Below, one piece after another: positions 12,001 through 23,500 of a stretch of 64,000 bases of DNA. The notes beneath the pieces were generated by a model. That model searched no databases and was not told where the DNA came from. It saw nothing but the letters and a program-made list of their open reading frames with translations. The stretch comes from Bullera alba. Taxonomy: Eukaryota; Basidiomycota; Tremellomycetes; Tremellales; Bulleraceae. The stretch's first letter is position 1, and each line of letters opens with the position of its first letter. The DNA is taken from assembly GCA_001600095.1 (NCBI GenBank), contig BCIX01000002.1, positions 2,046,001 to 2,110,000 of the forward strand, read 5' to 3'. The position numbers and the translations under genes were made by a program.

Positions 12001-12360
12001 TTCTAGGTAGCGCTAGAACGAGTGTGACAATATGCCAAGTGATTGGGTCGTTACCGTCCGCGCGAACCCGCTTCACACATTGGGGTCTACCGAGTAGTGA
12101 TAGAGCGCTCGAATAGCGGGCTACCGTCGTTGAAAGGCCCGATCTCGGCGCCACCCTTTTTGATACTCCATGCAGGATCGGCGACTCGGACTGAGAGAAG
12201 CCAGCCCTGGCCAGCCAAAGTCCGTGAGGTCTCTGATGCTGAAAGGACAGAACAAGACAAAGTCAAAGATGTCGTGCGACTCTTCTTGACCGAATCGACA
12301 ATCGGGGCATATCGATCAACCGAGATGCCTGGAAAAATCATAGCGATGACCTGTGAATGA
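12000..12360 (-). pseudogene. Diverged fragment duplicated from the SNF2-like pseudogene tail
   Basis: This stretch resembles about 13660-13840 of the neighbouring pseudogene. Shared blocks include GACTTTGGCTGGCC followed by TCTCTCAG and CGATCCTGC, and lower down a block encoding IRALYHYSVDPNV here against VRALCHYWAERDV there. Stops and frame changes interrupt this copy, so it cannot code for a protein. This copy keeps about 13 bases (AGGGCTGGCT-like) that the larger copy lacks exactly where the larger copy changes frame. It is therefore most simply an older partial duplicate or the remains of a second tandem gene. Confidence 0.55.
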
Positions 12361-12825
12361 TGCCGTCGTGAACGCTTGACCGTGGGTACTGCAGCCGAGC
12401 TGAATCCAAAAGTCCATATCGTCTTACATCTGGAAAGATGCACTCGTTTCGACCCTTCGTTGGTCCCCAGGCGAGGACGACCAATAGGGATACTGCCGAC
12501 CGGGGTAGACGTGGTCGAACGGAAGCTGCTGGGTAGAAGGGTTTTCGTCCACCATTGCAATCACCGGGTCGACAAATCCAGGTAGGGAATGGTAAGCCGT
12601 GTCCTGTTGGAACCAGATTTCGGAGTCCCAGTCAGGTGTTCCTCCCACCCCTCCGCCATTGACACAGTCACCGACAGTGGGCTGAAAGCCGGATCCAGCT
12701 ATGTCGAGCACGCCATCGCTGTAGCTCTCACCGGGCTGAGTACCGAAATCAGAGGTGTAGGCGGCGATCATGGCGTGGAAGTCCGATGGGAGGTCTGGTG
12801 GATTGACCGTTGCACCAGTGGAGGA

Positions 12826-12918
12826 AGCACCAATGTTGGTATCAATGGGGCCGGCTTGAACCTAATGTTGGTATCAATGGGGAGCACCAATGTTAGTATC
12901 AATGGGGCCGGCTTGAAC
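12826..12918. repeat. 57-bp local duplication in the pseudogene tail
   Basis: The block agcaccaatgttggtatcaa...cggcttgaac starts at 12826 and recurs at 12883, one mismatch apart, with an extra partial copy between. On the minus strand the added unit keeps length in multiples of three but brings a TGA at 12874-12876. Confidence 0.85.
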
Positions 12919-13139
12919 TCCAGTTTGACCAGGGACACCAAAGAACTCTTGTACGATCGCCTCGAGCTCATCAAAATCCACCGAATCGGTAGAACTGCCG
13001 CCGTGCTGAGCTCCGGAAGACCAGTCGACCTCGTACCGATGGCCGTCGTTGACACTACCGCTGATACCAGTCTCTCCTCCAGCGCCATGAACTCCTCCTC
13101 CAGCGCCGTTGAATCCGCCAAGATCGGGACCGACTTGAG

Positions 13140-13249
13140 CTCCAACTCCGTATTGACCCGAGGCTGAACCAGTCGCTTGACCGCCAGGAATGTGCTCCAA
13201 CTCCGTATTGACCCGAGGCTGAACCAGTCGCTTGACCGCCAGGAATGTG
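13140..13249. repeat. Perfect 55-bp tandem duplication
   Basis: Two adjacent copies (13140-13194 and 13195-13249) beginning ctccaactccgtattgaccc and ending caggaatgtg. They look identical. 55 is not a multiple of three, so the second copy shifts the minus-strand frame; removing one copy would rejoin the Gly-rich frame on either side (GSAHIPGGQATGS... to ...QVGPDLGGFN). Confidence 0.92.
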
Positions 13250-16200
13250 TGCCGAACCGCCAAGGTCGTCAATCGATCTGTTCATGTCGAGATACGGCCA
13301 GTTGCTGACAGAGTGACCGGAGCTGTGGTTGTGAGAGCTCTGGGGTCCATGATGAGAAGGTCGTTGGGATTAAGAGAGTCGGCTTGATATCCACGATCAT
13401 ACCGGGGTTGAGGGTCGCTGAAATCACCCTGATCACCCATGCCCAAGCCGCTGTACCCATCCTCGCTTGTCTCCATGTCGTCCACCCCTCCTTGCCCTTG
13501 GGAAGCACCGACATCGCCAAGATCCGCCTGATGGCCGAGTCCAAAGCTGTGTGTAGCGTCACTGGAAGAGGTAGAGCCGTTGTCGGTGTGGTGAGGAGAG
13601 TCGAACTGTCGACCACGCCAGTGTCCACCCATTCGAACCCAATCGACGTCGCGCTCGGCCCAGTAGTGACAGAGGGCTCGAACGTCGGGATGCCTCGACT
13701 CAATGACCCGAGTCTTTCCGCCGTACCCTTTGAGATGCTCGTTGAACCAATCCAAATACACATGGGCAACCCTCTCCTCGCTGAGACCATAGGCAGGATC
13801 GGTGTCTTGGCTGAGAGAGGCCAGCCAAAGTCACCGAGCTGATCCCAGATCGGAGCAGTCGTGTCGGAGAAGATGTCGACGAGGAGCTCCAAGTGGTTTG
13901 GGGAGAGGTCGCAGACGGTGAAGATCCGGTGAAACGCCCAGCGAACACGGTTGAGATTGGCCTCGTGTCGGACATGAGTCTCCCACTCGGCCTTATTGAT
14001 GCGGAGGGGGGATATAATCGCTTGTCGGATGGATCTCGGCGAACTGTTGGTAGCCGAGTCGAGGGACACGTCCAGGTCGTCGCCGGGTCGTGGCGAATGT
14101 AGGTTCGGAGAACGGGCTCCCACTTGAACCTGGCGGCAAGGGTGAGTCGAAGCTGCTTGGCGAGCAGACGGCAATCCCGGTTGGGAGCTTCCTTCGGGCA
14201 AGTTTTGCGCTAGCCAGTCCTTGAGCTCGGGCTCCGAGAGGTGAATCGGTGTGTTCTCTGGATAGTACCGACAGAAGAACGTGACAGCGCGGAGCTTCTT
14301 GGAGAAGGCTTCAAGGCCAGGGATGACGAGCTGCGGGATTCGCCATGTGTCCTTAACAATGGTGAGGGCGAGGGAGTCGTCTTCGTCTTCCGGGGTGGGC
14401 GGAGAGGTCTGTCGTGGGTGAAGAAGCCGTCAGCAGCTGCAGACTTGAGACAAGCAGAAACTCACTAGGGTCGGATCGCGAGAAGCAGTCTGACGCTAGG
14501 AGAGAAGCCGCCAGCAAATGAAGAGAGACTCGCGGAACGGACTCGAGACTCACAAGAGTTGCATCAGGCTGGGGAGCGGACCAGGTTGATGGAAGATTTT
14601 CGGAGGTGCTAGTCTCCTTGGTAGAGCAAGTGGTGGCGCGAAGACGGGCTGGTTGAGGGCGTCGGTGTACGTCTTTTTGGCTTCCTGTCGAGCCACAATG
14701 TACGGGTCCAGAGTGTTGGCGGCGACGAGGGCGTAGACGTGAACGGGGCGAGTCTAACCGATGCGCCAGACATGACCAATGAGCTGCCTTCGGAGGCCAT
14801 CTGTCCATGGCGAGTCGAGGAGGAACAAGTGGTTTGCTCGCTGGAGATTGACCCCAGCACTCGCGACGTCGGTCATGAGCATGATGCGACATGGCTCCGA
14901 GAAATAGACCTTTGTGTCTATAGTCGCGTTCTGGTGGAGCTCGAACCCGGACTTGGGAGCGACAATGGACTCGGACGGGTGGCCTTTCTCTAGGTTGAAC
15001 TTTCGGAAGCGGATATTTCGTTCTGTCGCGCTGGTCGAATCGGTGACTGCCGAGGCTCTGATACCGCTCCGGAACAAGTGGGCGAGGATGATGGGTACCA
15101 TCTTTGCCCACTTGGTGTAGATCAAGATCTTGGCGTGTTTCTCCCCCTCCTCCTGCACAATCCGATGAATCTCCTCGATGACGCGTTGGATCTTTGGCGG
15201 AGGATTGGCATTGAAGTTGCCAACGCCGTACATCGCAAAATGGGTGTCGAGCGACGATATCCTAGCTTCATTGTCGAAGTCGGTCGGAATTTGCAAGTCG
15301 ACACCCGAACCGCCGAGGAGGATCCGATGGGCGCGTAAGTCCTCCTGCCCAAGGGTGACATCTAGCTGATATTCGTGGAGTTCCGTTGAGTTGATGATGG
15401 GCACGCCAAGGTGAGGTACCAGCTCATCTCTCGAGTCCGCCTCCGGAAGCAGGCCGCGGTCAGCGATTGGAGGGGTCGTAGACGATATGCTGACAGCACA
15501 CTTCGCACTCAGTGAAACCGTTTAAAATGTCGCCGGTCGAGTCGCACCCTGACCCCTCAAGGTCCTGCGAGAGGTCGGGCTCGCTATCCATTGGATCAAC
15601 GAGAACTTGATCAGAGGCGACAGCGATAGGAGGGACAGAGGCGGACACATAAGGTTGTACCATTCCATGAACGGCAGTGATGACGCCTTTGAGAGGTAGA
15701 TGAGACCTGTTGGGCCCAGAATTCAGGCTCAAACGGAAGACTATTGGATGGCGATGGACTAGTGCTGCCCTCTGCGCGGGGCTGGGACGCGTCGTTGAGA
15801 TGAGAAACGGTTTTTGCTGCAAGTCGAAAGTGGGGCTGGAGATAACCGGCACGAGATCGGAATTCGGAATACCAGCGCGTTTCCCTGATTTCCCGCGCAT
15901 GATCCAATTGCTTTTTCGATCCCACTCAGATCTTCGTGCCAAGGTGACGTGTCGGTCACTCGCTGTACCTCTTGAGCACGGACTTGCCTTAGACGGGAGG
16001 TCTGTCAATCGAGCCCGAGGTAAGGCAACGAGGAGAGGCGGAATGAATGCCGCAGGGATGCCCGTCGGCCCCGGCGATGTTGACAGACCGGTAAGTTCAT
16101 CACCGGAGTCGCTGATGCAAATAGGCTGGCGCAGAGTCGATGAGATAGGTTCACCATGGCCTGGAATAGGACGCTTGACGGGTCCTTTGCTTCTGGATCT

Positions 16201-17690
16201 TCGTCAAGGCACACCATACATCGATCACCGCCGGTTGTCGTCAAAAATCGTTCGTGGCACGTTGGTCGCCGGAGACGGTTGAGCAGCCTGCTTGAACCGG
16301 CGGACGATCAGTTCATGGTGAGTGCCAATGTTGACGGGCACAAAGCTGTCGTCGTTTGGATGCTTTCTCAGGCCCTGGAAGACCGTCGCTATGTGGGTGG
16401 TCGCCTCGTTCATGGTGTGAATGGTGAAGACCCCAAGGTCGAGGATCGTACGAAGCTCGGCGAAGAGCTGCTTGGTGAGAGAACTGCCCGTCACGAAGAG
16501 ATGTGCTCGAGTCGAGCGATCGCGTCCAAAGGTGAGAATCCGTATGGAATACCAGGGATGATGCTGCGCCTCGAGGCTCGTGGGCTCTGCGATCTGGTAA
16601 GCTCAATGTCTCAGGATGATGATCAAAGACTTACTCTGCAGATTCTCCAGTGAGTTTGTCCGGCTTGAACCTCATCATCGTCGGCGAGATGGCCTCAGAG
16701 GACTGTGGTGCAGAGGTAATTATCGGGTTTTGCCGATCGGTAGGTCCACGCGAGTTTTGCTGTCGATGTTTGTCGCAGTGTTATCCTTTGAAGTCACTTA
16801 GGACACGTGAAGAGGGCGCTCAGACGCCGAGATAAACCCAGATGATGTCGGCGAAACGTGCGCTTCACCACACGCTTCGAGAGTCTGGTTGGAGTAGAAC
16901 GCCAGGATCGTGATGTGGAGGACCGCGGTCCATGTCTTGCCTAGACCGGCCCGGGTTGCGAGGATGATCGCCTCCACTCGGTTGAGTTCCGGATCTCCGC
17001 TGAAGGCTCTGGACCGTGCAGAGGGCTGGGTGATATCTTGCCTTTTGGTATGCAAGCTGTACTCCTCTGGCTTTGGAAAGCCGGCTCTTGATATCGAGTA
17101 GTCCGGGTGAAGGGGATGTTGCGTACTTGTGGTGCATTGTCAAAAGCATCGAGGCCAAATTCCGTGTCTGTCGACCTTTGGCGAAGGTGAGAGTGTCTCG
17201 GAGAAGTCGCTCTTCAACCTGGTGGGCTGGCTCGTCTTGAAGGCCGAAGAACTTGATGGAGCGGTTGATGTAATTGTCTGAAGAGAAGGAAAAGCACCAC
17301 ATCCCGGCGCAATCGGATGCATGCTTGACTACTGTAGAGCCGAGCGGACAGGCCAAATAACTGAAGACCATGAAAAGGTGCTATGCACAATGTCAACGAG
17401 GATATTGTTGTGACGTGGTTTTGAAAGTTGTCGTTGACTATTACATGTCGTTTCGGGTCGTCTGTGTCGTCTATGTCGTCTATGCACATGATGAAGTCGT
17501 CGAACTCCCGCGGCCGCCATTGCAGGACTGGTTCTCTTCTGCTGTGTTCTCGAGACGCCTTGCAACGCGAGGGCAGGTGTTGAATATGATAGGTGTGGCG
17601 TGTGTGATCAAGGATCGCCGAGGCGTATGCAAGCGTAAGCATGACATGTATTTGGCGTACTGACGACCGAAGTGGCCCGCAATCGATGTC

Positions 17691-18530
17691 CTAGCTGCCA
17701 CTGGTCTTGAGATCCGCAATGGCCGATGCTGCCGTAGATCGCTCTAGTTTCTCCGAGCGGCGATATCGACTTGCGAACCGAGAAATGTCCCCATGAGTTA
17801 TGAGGAGATCGGGGAATTGCTTCTTGATCTCCACCAGCATTGTTCGGGGTTTGGTCTCTGCCGCACATGCCGCTTCCAACCACTGTTGAGCGGCCGGCGT
17901 CATTGATGCTTGTCGTTGACGGACGAGGTCGATGCTGGCGGCAGGAGGGTGGTTGTGAACCATGCCAGCGGTAGCAGGGTGTGCTCTCCACTGGGTCTGG
18001 CCGTCGACGATGGTACTCGTGCAGTAGACCCGGTAGGCGCAATTGGTTCGCTGAGTGGTTGAGCGTTTGGTCCTGGCATTCAGACGAGAACCATTCTTGG
18101 GCTCATACACCCCGGCCTTGGAGCATCTGAGATACCCATGGCCTTTGATGGGGTGGAAGGCGTGTTTGACCACCGCGAAGCCATGTTGTGCAGCGAAAGC
18201 GAGAAACGCCGTGAGGAGCGCTTTGTCGCTGGGGAAGTGTTCCGCATAGTATTCGGACTCCTCGAATGGAGGGTGATGCACGACGGATTGTGCTGCATTC
18301 TCCTCCTCGGCACCTGTTCCTGCTTCAGTGCTCGGTATTCTGGAAGCGGCGGCGTCTTCGAGGTCGTTGAAGGTCATCGGATTCGACGAAGGTTTCCTGA
18401 GCGAAGATTCGTTCTTCTCGAGAGGAAGTGGAGCCGCTACCGCCTCGGCTTCCGATATTGAAGTGGAAGCGCCTTGAAGAGTCGAGGCCGATGGCTCGAG
18501 AACTGCGTGAAGGCACTCCGGAGTCGACAT
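17691..18530 (-). CDS. FAR1-type DNA-binding domain protein
   Basis: Intact single-exon ORF of 279 codons. Residues about 90-200 resemble the FAR1/GCM-WRKY-like zinc-binding DNA-binding domain found at the N terminus of MULE-type transposases and their domesticated relatives: FPSDKALLTAFLAFAAQHGF, then GYLRCSKAGVY, TNCAYRVYC and a HNHPP motif. The Cys, Cys, His, His spacing suits a zinc finger. No transposase catalytic domain follows; the ORF ends soon after QFPDLLITHGDISRFASRYR. The first 80 residues are Ser/Glu-rich and probably disordered. It lies about 300 bases upstream of the first SNF2-like pseudogene sequence on the same strand. It could be a domesticated transcription factor, a transposon relic, or the surviving N-terminal part of a larger decayed gene. 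Confidence 0.65.
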   Translation of the reverse strand: MSTPECLHAVLEPSASTLQGASTSISEAEAVAAPLPLEKNESSLRKPSSNPMTFNDLEDAAASRIPSTEAGTGAEEENAAQSVVHHPPFEESEYYAEHFPSDKALLTAFLAFAAQHGFAVVKHAFHPIKGHGYLRCSKAGVYEPKNGSRLNARTKRSTTQRTNCAYRVYCTSTIVDGQTQWRAHPATAGMVHNHPPAASIDLVRQRQASMTPAAQQWLEAACAAETKPRTMLVEIKKQFPDLLITHGDISRFASRYRRSEKLERSTAASAIADLKTSGS

Positions 18531-19283
18531 GTCGAGCGGAGCGGAGATGATAAGTTGACCTCTGGCGTTTTAAGCGGATCTAATTCGATATCTGTCGAGG
18601 AGGTGGAATCGTCAAGATCGAGGTATCCCGAAGTCGTAGATCATGCGTATAGTACAGCTATGGACCAGGGAGACTAGCCAATCGTTAGATGAAGTCGAAA
18701 TGAAGTGTCGAGTAAGGTATATATACCTCGGACTGCATGTCCACGTCTTCGCCAGGCCTGCGCGCTGCACTCCGCCGTTTCCAGAAGCGGTTTGGTGGGA
18801 CGCGGAAGCATTGATATCGAGCGATGTCTAATTGCCACGTCAGATAGCTTTGGGGTTGTGGCGCTAGTTGCTGGCTTGCCTATAAGCAAGGCAAGAAACA
18901 AGGGTATGGGTTCGATGTTGTGCTCATGCGTATCCGTCCATCACTTGGCAGCTGGCACACACAAGCGCATTTTTGATCGACCCGGAATGGAGAGGTTCAA
19001 GACACGCCGCGGAGCGCGCACATTGCACACGCGACAGTCGAGACCGAGCTGACACCGTCTGCAGTTGCATCACTTCCACTGACACGCTTCACTCCTTTGA
19101 CCTTTCTACCCTACGCCCCGTCTCAATCGGCTCTCATGCAGACTGACATCCATTCCTAGCATTTGTCGATGTGGGGTATATCTCAACTTACCTTGCAAGT
19201 CTATTGACGAAACTGTAGCTGGAGTGCGTAGTCGTGCCAAGCCAATCGTGTTCCACAGTATCACTGCACATTCACAAATCTCA
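18531..19283. promoter_or_regulatory. Divergent intergenic region
   Basis: About 750 bases between the FAR1-type ORF (-) and the next gene (+). It must hold both upstream regions if both genes are expressed. No repeat, RNA gene or ORF with family signature was seen. Confidence 0.4.
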
Positions 19284-20458
19284 ATGCCTACAATCATCGC
19301 TTCAACCACCAGTGCGGAGGACACTCAAGATCGCGCTCGCTCTCAGCAGCCTTTTGGGACAGATATGGTGAAGAGACAAGCCTTCAAAAGAAAAGCCAAG
19401 AGAGGCAAGCCGAAATCGTATTATGGGATGAATCAGCTCAAATCGGATATCAGCTCCACCATCTCTTCCTTATGGTCATGGGCAACAGGATCAATCACAC
19501 CCGGGGACGAACATCAAGTCACAGTCCAGTCCGCATTGGCAAATTATCTCCTCGAGACCGCTCTCAGCGCCATCAAGGAAGCCGAGGAAAGGCCAGACTG
19601 CGCCGGCAGCCCATGGAAACGCAAGCACACTCACGATGTTGATGCCTTGAAGAGCGAACGCGAGGTGTATCTAAAGGAAGTGGCGCTATTCGATCAGGAC
19701 GCACCCCTGTCAGAACAGAGCCAATGCCTCATAAAGAGAGCAAGAAGCTTTTTGACAGATTCGGACTATTGCCTGACATCCGAAAGACTGTCATTCCCGC
19801 TACCGCCGTGCACAAGGTAAGCAAGACTTCCGCTGATTGGATTTACCTAACAGGTGCATCCAACTGGAACAGGGGTCACGCAAGACTGATAGATCCAAGT
19901 ACAGAAGAATTGTAAGTGATCGTTGCGCAACTTCATATACTCCTTGTCTCGGAGTTCATCTGACCTCATCACCATAGTCGTTCGGCAGTCAAGAAAGAGC
20001 TGGATCATTTCTCATTCAAGCCATCCGACTTCCTTGATTTCATAAGATCGCTGCCCGACTCACAGAAACAGGGGGTCCTTTACTATACCGACATTCTCAG
20101 CCGACAAGACCTGGAAAAGCTGGGATCGGGACAAGGCATAATCAGCACCCTGGGGCCGGTCGGCAAGACGATAGGCAGAACTGCCAGTCTCATCACTTGG
20201 CCCGGTCGAAAGGCATTGTCGGCCGCGGGCTCTGTCGCCAGGTCACTCGGCTCGACCGGCGGCATCGTCGGTCTGAGTGCGGCTGCGGCATCGTACTTGT
20301 GGCTTGGACGGGATGTGTTCGGAGAAAGGCAGATGCTGGAGAATGTGATATACGGGCGACCCTTGTTGTCAGGGCCTCTCGACGCTGGAAGCCTCGACAC
20401 AGCCTATTCAGCCAGTTCACATCCGCGCCACTTAGACCCATACTATTACCACGCGTAG
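19284..20458 (+). CDS. Hypothetical protein, probable single membrane segment
   Basis: Not recognised. Coding blocks are 19284 to about 19664, about 19739-19916 and 19978-20458. The last intron is clear (GTAAGT at 19917 to CATAG at 19977, frame ...PSTEEF|RSAVKKE). An earlier intron of about 74 nt (GTGTAT at 19665 to AAAGAG at 19738) is needed to join the first frame to SKKLFDRFGLLPD; its exact acceptor is unsure. The N terminus is basic (VKRQAFKRKAKRGKPKSYYG), the middle helical, and near the C terminus a Gly/Ala-rich hydrophobic stretch (GGIVGLSAAAASYLWLG) could be a membrane anchor. A GTG upstream at 19224 is in frame, but the first ATG is 19284. Confidence 0.6.
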
Positions 20459-20564
20459 CTCATGTCATACCATGTACGCGAGCACTCGCACCGTGCCATC
20501 GTATGCATTCGATGGATGTTCGACGCACGCCTCTCTGCCAGGGGATGGTATACTTGTGCCTGCA

Positions 20565-23500
20565 CTAGCTCAGTACGCCAAGACCTGACCACGCGCTGAC
20601 AGTCGCCGGCACCGCCTCTTGGGCTTTCTGCAGCCCCGCTCCGCCTTCTAAACCCATTCCACCGGACTCGGTAACTCCATCCAAGACCTCGGTCCTATCC
20701 GACCATGCGTCCTCAAGCCCCTTGGACAACTTCATCCGGAGCGCTTTAACCTTTTCCTGCAGCTCCCGACCAAGTTCGCGGTGTTCTGGAGATGCCAGGA
20801 GTAGGTGTCGAAGTAGTGTTGTCACCTCAGCTATATGGATGTCAGCTGGAGTCCACTTCGCCAGGATAGGGAATACGTACCACTCTTCTCGTCCACCCTA
20901 ATGACCAGACGACCCAGACTTGCAAGAAGATACTCGTATTCGTCCACCGTGCCCTTCCGTCCCGCCGCTCGCTTTCTGGAGGGCTTATGTCTCGACTTGT
21001 TCGTTTGTCTGTAGCACGTATCAGCTTGTTGGCCACGCTACACTGCTTGGCCATCTTCAACTCACCCAGTCATCTTGGTCGTTTGGGAGAATGCGGTAGT
21101 GGGTGCCACAGTGTACCTCGTGAATGCACTCGCTTGCGTCGTAGCATTGGTCGCCACGTCCACGCCCTCGTACGCAGGCTCATTATCCACAATGTAGAAA
21201 GTGTCTAGACTGCGTTAGCGATTTGTCGAGGGGTATCACCATTTGCTGTCACCCACCAGGATCATTTATTCTGATTCCACGCAGGTCTTCCAATCTCGCC
21301 AACTCCTTATCGAGCTGACCCTCCATCTCGTCAAACACCTCGGCGAGACCCTCATGTGCATCCTCGAGACCTGGTAGGACTGTCTGCTCCAGCAAGTCCT
21401 CTCGGGAGTGAAGAGAGACCTAACAAGCAAATCAGCCGATGGTCAGAGAAGATGGGGAGTGGCTTACGATTCTGAACGCTTCGGCAAAGTCGTGTCCTTG
21501 GCATAAGATGGTCACAGCTGAATCGACATCCGATGTGTAGTCCAGATATATCTGCGATGCCTCGAGATGTCTTCCGCGAGAGCTCAAGTGATCTACACCT
21601 TGATCAGCTTTGACCTTTGTTATAATTGCGGGGAATGAAGCTGACCCGTGACCCGCTCGACCATCTCCGAAATGGCCTCCTGCGACAGCTCCTGCTTCTT
21701 GGCCGCAGCAAACAGCTCACGCCAGGCATGTGCCTTCTCGTACGCTTTTAGTGTCTTTTGCGGCTGAGACGCCAGTGCATACGCTGAAGAGAGTGTCAGC
21801 TTCGTGCAATGACGCCGCCCCACAAAACAGCTTACCAAGAGCAGCATCGTTGAAGTCTCGACGGTCATATAGGTAGTCGCCATACAAATTGTAAATCGTC
21901 TGCGACAGATGAGCCCTCGGCCATACAGGAAGAGCATAAATGACTTACAGGTAGCTTCTCTTGATCGTCCGAGTAAAGCCTGAAGGCATCGTCGTACAGC
22001 TCATATCGGGCTAGATAGCTTGCAGTATCCACGAACCGACTCGGACCTTCTCGACGTCAGCCATTTCGCACTGTCAAAAGCCGGGGGAACACCTACCAGC
22101 TTGCCGAAGACTCGTGAGAGCCTTTGATCGTCGACCGAGATGATCATCAATACGGAATCTCTGCTCGAAACGATCCAAAGCCCGTAGCTCCCGCAAGAAG
22201 GGAAGGTATTCTTTCGGGTCCTATGATGATGTCAGACAGCTGAGTCGAGCTGTTTGGAAGCCGACCGACCTTTTGCGAGTATTGAGCAATCATGAGCACA
22301 AGCTGGAAGTCGTACATCCCCAGTGCGACGTCGTACAGCTTGTCGACCTCGGACAAGAAGATGATATACTTGATCGCATCTTCCACGACATCCGGATGAT
22401 CTTCTGTGGCCACACAGTCAGTTAGACCAAGCTTCGTCCGGCTTCTCTTCAAGCTTACTCTGAAGTTGCAACAGGAGACCAAGACCCGCTTCGTAGTCTG
22501 GTGGAGACTTGCAGACATGGGTGGTGAGGATGGTCTCGGTGTACTTGAGCAAATCACGCTGCTCCAAGCTGGTTCGGATCGCGTCGCAGATGGTGTTGAC
22601 TTTGTCCTGCCTAAGTTTGCTGGTGGCAGAGTCAGCTAGGTAATCATGACCCGATGCGAAAGAGCTGATCCGCGCACCTGGACGAGGCTGCTCGCTTTAG
22701 ATCCTGATACAAGACTCTGGACGAGTCCTCCGCGCTACGCGAGCACAATCAGCTCGGCAATCATAGCAGCAGCGTCAGGAACTCACGTCAATGCCGAGAC
22801 GAACAAGTTGAGATAATCGACTTCGGGGACCTGGTCGATGAAATCCTCCAGGTTATCCAAGAACGCTTTGGGGTCGAGGTCGTGGATGATGTTGAGGTCC
22901 AAGCGATTCTTTCGGCAGTTGACAAATGCGTCCCGGTATGAGCCACTAGAAGGAGGTCAGTCCTCCTCCCTTCAGGTCTAAGGATTGGACTCACGCTAAG
23001 ACATCTCGTCTGACAACTGCCAGGACCAATGGTCTTGGGTAAACAGTCTCCAAATTGCCCCTCGGCATCTGGAGCACCAAACTCATACTGCTCGGACAGG
23101 CAGTCACCGCTAGCGCTCCCCTCTCGATTCGTCTCGTCTCCCATTCCGATTCCCAGTTCTCCACCACATCGCCAGAGATCGTCTTCTGCAGAACGGGTAT
23201 CGATGCGTAATGTGACATTTGGGCCGTAGTGGTGTAAATAACGAAGTCCGATGTGAGGGTGTAAGACGTGACCAGAGAGGACAAAGTTTGGAAAGGCGCA
23301 TTTGGCTCGAGCAGAGAAGCGTAGTAGAGCTTGCCTGAAGGTGAGAGCGCAAAGACCAGACCGGACTGAACGTCGAGCATCATCGGCTCTTTGCAAAGTG
23401 GGATCTCAATGTCACCCTCGTCGACTACGTATCATCAGCGATTGGCTCAAAACGCGGCGAGATCTTGCTTACCAGATAGCAGGGTGCCGTCCTGATCCAA

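Larger units (their letters stand above)
12424..17400 (-). pseudogene. SNF2-family helicase-like pseudogene
   Basis: Pieces of one large protein lie in order on the minus strand but in changing frames. Near 16950 is a Walker A-type motif (ILATRAGLGKTWTAV), around 15510-15540 a Cys pair (CEVCCQHIVYD) that may be a RING remnant, and at 15404-14754 a clear helicase C-terminal domain (KILIYTKWAKMV, MLMTDVASAGVNLQRANHLF, DSPWTDGLRRQLIGHVWRIG). The last is cut by TAG at 14754-14756, exactly where the conserved Gln of motif VI (WRIGQT) belongs; the frame then continues TRPVHVYALVAANTLDPYIV. Further lesions are frame breaks near 13830 and 13340, a 55-bp tandem duplication (13140-13249) and a 57-bp duplication bringing in a stop at 12874. 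The tail ends at 12424. Several independent lesions make a living gene with odd introns unlikely. Its 5' limit is uncertain (17.3-17.65 kb). Confidence 0.72.

Noticed and set aside
12826..13249. Repeat units as a possible CRISPR-like or minisatellite array
   Set aside because: Only two copies of each unit, no regular spacers, and they sit in former coding sequence.
15460..16008. Independent 182-codon minus-strand gene
   Set aside because: It lies between the two helicase halves of the SNF2 pseudogene and ends with a possible RING remnant; better seen as part of that gene.
19817..19853. Intron GTAAGC...AACAG in the hypothetical gene at 19-20 kb
   Set aside because: Splicing there breaks the frame needed for the next exon, while reading through keeps it open.
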